A DNA stretch of 64,000 bases from Acidobacteriota bacterium (GTDB lineage: Bacteria > Acidobacteriota > Terriglobia > Bryobacterales > Bryobacteraceae). The notes below the pieces were generated by a model. That model was not told the DNA's origin and ran no database searches. It saw nothing but the letters and a program-made list of their open reading frames with translations. Location of the stretch: the NCBI GenBank assembly GCA_017307505.1, contig JAFKEE010000048.1, positions 1 through 64,000 of the forward strand. The letters are read 5' to 3'. The first letter of the stretch is position 1. Each line of letters starts with the position of its first letter. The translations under genes and the position numbers were made by a program. Below, in pieces: positions 60,381 through 64,000 of this stretch.

Positions 60381-61634
60381 TTAATTCAGCCGCAGGCGGT
60401 CGTGGCCGTCCCAGGCGGCCATGTCTGAAAGCACCACTCGGTCGCCCACCTTTAGACCATCCAAAACCTCAACTGTTTGTACGGAAACGCGGCCGATTCT
60501 TACCTGGACTCGGGAGGCTTCCTTCCCGTCGGGAGATACCTTGAAGAGGCCGATGACGCTGTTGGGCTGACCGAATACCGGACGCATCACATACAATACG
60601 TCTGAGAGCCGCTCAAGTTCCACAGTTCCGTCAACACTTAAATCGGGACGGGCCCCGAGAGGCAATTCCCCCTCCAGCCGCAGGTCCACGGTCACATTGC
60701 CGTTGATCGCCGCTGGGTCGATGCGCGAAACCTTAGCCTGGATGATGCCGTTGTGCGTATCTACCTGAGCCAATTGGCCAATTGCAATGTCTTTCGCCTG
60801 TGTTTCCGGGATCTTGATTTCAGCTTTCAGGTGGGTGGGTTGAACTACTTTGGCCAGAATGGTGCCAGGCGCGACGCGCTGGCCTTCTTCCACGGCCATC
60901 TGCTGCAGCACCCCCGGGAAGCCGGCAACAACCCGCAAGCCGTCCACCTGCTGCTTTTTCAGGACGTAGGCGGCGCGCAACTTCTCGATATTCACCTGTT
61001 GCGCGGCAATCTGGGCTTCCGCAGACGCGCTGCTGATTTCCAACCGCTTTTTGTCGATGTCGAAACGCTTGCCGGCTTCATCGGCAGCGGCGCGGGAGAG
61101 ACGGATGGTCAGGTCGGGCGTCAGTCCCTCCTTGCCCAGGGCGTCATCGCGCTCGGCTTTCAACTTGGCCTGGACGAATTCACTCTCAACACGGGCGACG
61201 GCGGAACGCAGGTCCAGTTTGGCGGTTTCCAGTTTCACCTGCAGATCGCGCATCGTGGCTTCGGCCGCCTTGACCTGCCACTTCAAGTCCTCGGCAGCCA
61301 GTTCCAGTTCCGGATTGGCCAGAACGAGGATCACGGTGTCGGCCTTCACCAGCGCACCCGGCCGGAGGACGATTTTCTGTACGCGGCCTTCATTGATTGC
61401 CGGGATCAATAACGTGTCTTCCGGCACCAAGGTGCCGAGGCCACGGACCTGACGAATCATAGGCCCGCGTTTGACAGTGTCGGTCCAGAGCGTTCCGCCT
61501 TCGACAGAGGGAGCAGCCGGCTTCAGCCTCGACAACCCAAAGGTAATCAGCGGGATGGCAGCGACAATCACGGTGACTATAATGGCTCGGCGAATGATCT
61601 TTTTTCTTTTCGCGCCTTCGCGTGGAACGTCCAT
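60381..61634 (-). CDS. Membrane-fusion protein (HlyD/MacA-like)
   Basis: This 417-residue periplasmic adaptor has a cytoplasmic basic start (MDVPREGAKRKKIIRR), one membrane helix (AIIVTVIVAAIPLITFGLSR), a lipoyl/barrel-sandwich half (LVPEDTLLIPAINEGRVQKI, VLRPGALVKADT), a long helical hairpin (residues 130-240, for example VKAAEATMRDLQVKLETAKL) and a C-terminal beta-barrel (LKAEIKIPETQAKDIAIGQL). The helical hairpin is long, as in adaptors that reach an outer-membrane channel. The ATG at 61634 follows GAGGT. It leads the eight-gene locus and would connect the FtsX-type permease to an outer-membrane exit, which is not encoded here. Confidence 0.9.
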   Translation of the reverse strand: MDVPREGAKRKKIIRRAIIVTVIVAAIPLITFGLSRLKPAAPSVEGGTLWTDTVKRGPMIRQVRGLGTLVPEDTLLIPAINEGRVQKIVLRPGALVKADTVILVLANPELELAAEDLKWQVKAAEATMRDLQVKLETAKLDLRSAVARVESEFVQAKLKAERDDALGKEGLTPDLTIRLSRAAADEAGKRFDIDKKRLEISSASAEAQIAAQQVNIEKLRAAYVLKKQQVDGLRVVAGFPGVLQQMAVEEGQRVAPGTILAKVVQPTHLKAEIKIPETQAKDIAIGQLAQVDTHNGIIQAKVSRIDPAAINGNVTVDLRLEGELPLGARPDLSVDGTVELERLSDVLYVMRPVFGQPNSVIGLFKVSPDGKEASRVQVRIGRVSVQTVEVLDGLKVGDRVVLSDMAAWDGHDRLRLN

Positions 61635-61947
61635 GGGGAACCTCGCAGAGCATATTGGCATGTTGCATACCAAGCACCGGACCGCAGGGCATGTGGTGAA
61701 ACTAGAGACAGTTACGCTGCCAGCCGGTTTCCGGGAGAGCTTTCGGGTGTCCGCTTGTGGGACGGCGAGTGAGCGGAAACGGGGCGAAGGCGTAGGTTTC
61801 CCGGATTCCTCTGCATCGATTGGCAAAGCCCGAACCCGACCGTGCCTCTCGCGCTTCCCACATGATTCCCAGATTCCCTGTATAGACTCAAGACTAGCCT
61901 GCCGATACTGGAAACAGAGTCCACCCGTGCGGCTATTTGCAGTTCTT
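61635..61947. other. Divergent promoter region of the export locus and propeller sensor
   Basis: No gene is seen in these 313 bases. On the minus strand a moderate sigma54-type element (GG and GC ten bases apart, TGGTATGCAACATGCC) lies at about 61658-61671, close to the membrane-fusion start. The remaining sequence should hold the promoter of the rightward propeller gene. Nothing else was recognised. Confidence 0.4.
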
Positions 61948-64000
61948 ATGAAGTGGGTCCGACTTCCCTCTCTGATGAGCGTGTGGCTGACGTGCGCCTT
62001 CGCGCTGGATCCAGCGAAACCAGTCGACGAATACCGGTACGATGCCTGGGAAGAAGCGGAGGGACTGCCTCACTACAGCATCAATTCGATCGCGCAAAGC
62101 ACGGACGGCTATCTGTGGCTCGCCACCTATTACGGTCTTGTCCGGTTTGATGGCAAAAAGTTCGACGTATTTGACCACGCCAATACCCCACAACTCACAG
62201 AAAACCAGATCTGGCGTCTGGAGCGGGACGCTGACGGGACAATCTGGGTCGGCAGCGCGAGCGGTCTGTTGAGGCTGCGGAACGGGCAATTGGAACGGGT
62301 TTCCCTGCCTGAACTGGATCACGTATCCATCCGGTACCTGCTCGCCGCGCCAGGCGGTGAACTCTGGATTGGAACAGCCGGCAAAGGGGCGTTCCTGCTG
62401 AAAAACGGGAAGCTTCAACCCTTTGGCCCGGACAACCGCATTGTCAGGTCGTTGTTCAAGGACCGGTGGGGCAATGTGTGGATTGGCACAAACTCCGGGC
62501 TGTTTGTGTACGGCTCACAGAAACTCACCCAACTCACGCTCAAGGACGGATTACCCGACGAGCGGGCCCTTGCCTTCCATGAAGGAGAGGACGGCGTCCT
62601 GTGGATCGGCACGGCGTCCGGGTTGGTCTGCGCCCGTGAGGGCAAGCTGCTCAAGGAACTGCCGAAAGGCCTGGACGCGGGCAAGGTGCGCGGCCACGTA
62701 ATCTGGTCGTTTTTGAAGGACCGGGACGGAGCTTTGTGGATCGGCATGCTGGGCGGCGGGCTTATCCGCTATCTCCATGAGAATACACAGGCGTTCGAGA
62801 ATCCCCGAAAGGCGGCCAGCAAGGCTATCACGGCCCTGTATGAAGATCGCGAGGGTTCCATCTGGATTGGCGCCAGCGGTGGAGGACTCGGTCGGCTGCG
62901 TTCTGTACCTTTTCATACACTCACCACGGATGACGGCCTCGGCGGCAATCAGGTCCAGACGGTGCTGGCGGCGAGAGACGGCACAATGTGGGTGGGGCTG
63001 AATGGGGGCGGGATTTCCCATATGTCTCAACAGGGCCAAGTCCTGGAGACATTCAATCGCAAGGACGGGCTGAGTTCCGACGATGCCTGGGCTTTGGGTG
63101 AAGACCGGGAAGGCGGGATCTGGGCCGGCTTCTACGATGGGACGCTGGCGCATATTACGAAGAACGGGCGGCAGAGCTATGGCCGGAAGAACGGCCTGCC
63201 GGGGAATCCGGTCCTTTCCGTAAAGGAAGACAGACAGGGTACGGTGTGGGTCGCGACGATCAGCGGCGGACTGGCTGTGCTGCGTGGTGGCAGCGCGCGG
63301 GTTTACAAAACCTCCGACGGACTGCCGACAGACCATATCCGGATTGTTCATGAAGACCGGCAGGGCCGGATCTGGATTGGGACCCGCGAGGGATTGAGTC
63401 TCTGGGCGGATGGCAAATTCAAGACCTTTCACAAGAGCGACGGACTTTCCGGCGAGTTCATCTTTTCGATGCGGGATGACCCCGACGGCACGATGTGGAT
63501 TGGCACGTTCGACGGCGGGCTCACCCGCTTGCGCGACGGAAAGTTCGTGCCGGTCCCAGAATCAGCCGGCTTTCCGGCCAAGACTGTCTTTCAGATTCTC
63601 GAAGACCGCCAGGGCGGGCTCTGGGTCTCGTCCAGCACCGGAATCTTCCGGATGAACAAGAGCCAGTTGAACGAGGTCCTCGACGGGAGACGGGCTCAGA
63701 TCAAGTCGTTTTCGTATGGAATCGCGGACGGCCTGATCAGCCGCGAGTGCAACGGCGGACAACCCGCGGGCGACATGGCTAAAGACGGCCGGTTGTGGTT
63801 TCCCACCATGAAGGGCCTGGCGTTTGTTCAACCCAGCCTGATTGTGACCAACCCCCTGCCGCCCCCCGTGCAAGTAGAACGTTTCCAGGCGGATGGCAAG
63901 GAGTATGCGCCCCACGGCGTAGTGGACCTGCCGGCCGGCAGCCGGAATCTCGAGATCCAATACACGGCGTTGAGCCTGGTGGCGCCGGACAAGGTACGGT
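61948..64000 (+). CDS. Two-component-regulator propeller sensor protein, cut by the window end
   Basis: An open frame runs from ATG 61948 to the right edge, 684 complete codons without a stop. The product starts with a signal-like segment (VRLPSLMSVWLTCAFA) and then repeats a seven-bladed-propeller unit about every 40-45 residues: SINSIAQSTDGYLWLATYYG, IWRLERDADGTIWVGSASGL, SLFKDRWGNVWIGTNSGLFV, ALYEDREGSIWIGASGGGLG, IVHEDRQGRIWIGTREGLSL and others. The D(R/A)xGxxW(I/V)G pattern is the two-component regulator propeller. The last 60 or so residues (LPPPVQVERFQADGKEYAPH, RNLEIQYTALSLVAPDKVR) begin a Y_Y_Y-like domain. Such periplasmic sensors normally continue into a histidine kinase, GGDEF or LuxR-type output domain beyond the window. 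Confidence 0.88.
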   Translation, partial: MKWVRLPSLMSVWLTCAFALDPAKPVDEYRYDAWEEAEGLPHYSINSIAQSTDGYLWLATYYGLVRFDGKKFDVFDHANTPQLTENQIWRLERDADGTIWVGSASGLLRLRNGQLERVSLPELDHVSIRYLLAAPGGELWIGTAGKGAFLLKNGKLQPFGPDNRIVRSLFKDRWGNVWIGTNSGLFVYGSQKLTQLTLKDGLPDERALAFHEGEDGVLWIGTASGLVCAREGKLLKELPKGLDAGKVRGHVIWSFLKDRDGALWIGMLGGGLIRYLHENTQAFENPRKAASKAITALYEDREGSIWIGASGGGLGRLRSVPFHTLTTDDGLGGNQVQTVLAARDGTMWVGLNGGGISHMSQQGQVLETFNRKDGLSSDDAWALGEDREGGIWAGFYDGTLAHITKNGRQSYGRKNGLPGNPVLSVKEDRQGTVWVATISGGLAVLRGGSARVYKTSDGLPTDHIRIVHEDRQGRIWIGTREGLSLWADGKFKTFHKSDGLSGEFIFSMRDDPDGTMWIGTFDGGLTRLRDGKFVPVPESAGFPAKTVFQILEDRQGGLWVSSSTGIFRMNKSQLNEVLDGRRAQIKSFSYGIADGLISRECNGGQPAGDMAKDGRLWFPTMKGLAFVQPSLIVTNPLPPPVQVERFQADGKEYAPHGVVDLPAGSRNLEIQYTALSLVAPDKVR

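Noticed and set aside
1-64000. CRISPR arrays, insertion sequences or rRNA
   Set aside because: No regularly spaced identical repeats, transposase-like proteins with terminal inverted repeats, or rRNA-like sequence were found by reading.

Overview
The window looks like a chromosomal segment of an Acidobacteriota member of the Solibacter/Bryobacter type. It is GC-rich, and it carries three large duplicated FtsX/MacB-type permeases of the acidobacterial 'ADOP' kind, one of them coupled to a PadR regulator. It also has a CadC-like winged-helix/TolB/TPR regulator, many secreted glycoside hydrolases and a propeller sensor. The lineage is inferred from these families, not measured. No rRNA, CRISPR array, insertion sequence or integrase was seen. 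One tRNA (Ala, GGC) is present.

Layout. 0.3-8 kb: a repeat-tailed hypothetical protein, the winged-helix/TPR regulator divergent from a small secreted protein, and a 1004-residue GH17 beta-glucanase-like enzyme with a duplicated C-terminal domain. 8.5-12 kb: a soluble transhydrogenase-like flavoprotein and an isolated phage-type terminase split into ATPase and nuclease genes. 13.2-16.2 kb: a stress cluster (DUF892/YciF ferritin-like protein, manganese catalase, a 23-residue membrane peptide, a BON protein and a general-stress-17M-like protein) closed by a perfect 15-bp hairpin. 16.3-21 kb: a PadR-ADOP pair and a divergent TetR/aldo-keto reductase pair, each with an inverted repeat at the expected operator position. 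21-26 kb: an LssY-domain/outer-membrane-barrel fusion and a GH95 fucosidase.

26-35 kb: a CzcCBA heavy-metal RND efflux operon divergent from a histidine kinase/sigma54 response-regulator pair. The shared intergenic region holds a palindrome flanked by sigma54-type promoter candidates. 35-40 kb: a CPA2 antiporter and an ammonium-transporter operon with three small membrane proteins and a TPR-like membrane protein. Then come an HD-domain protein, tRNA-Ala, hypD-hypE without other hydrogenase genes, a polyprenol-type glycosyltransferase pair, a GH29 fucosidase, a PLP decarboxylase and a one-domain asparaginase.

50.9-61.6 kb: eight minus-strand genes form what looks like one export locus. In order of transcription they are a membrane-fusion protein, an ABC ATPase, a small periplasmic protein, an ADOP-like permease, a second ATPase, an NtrC-type regulator, an NtrY-type kinase and a second ADOP-like permease. 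This is the best candidate for an under-described system, because ADOP permeases were named for lacking neighbouring ATPases. The window ends inside a two-component-regulator propeller sensor gene transcribed divergently from this locus.
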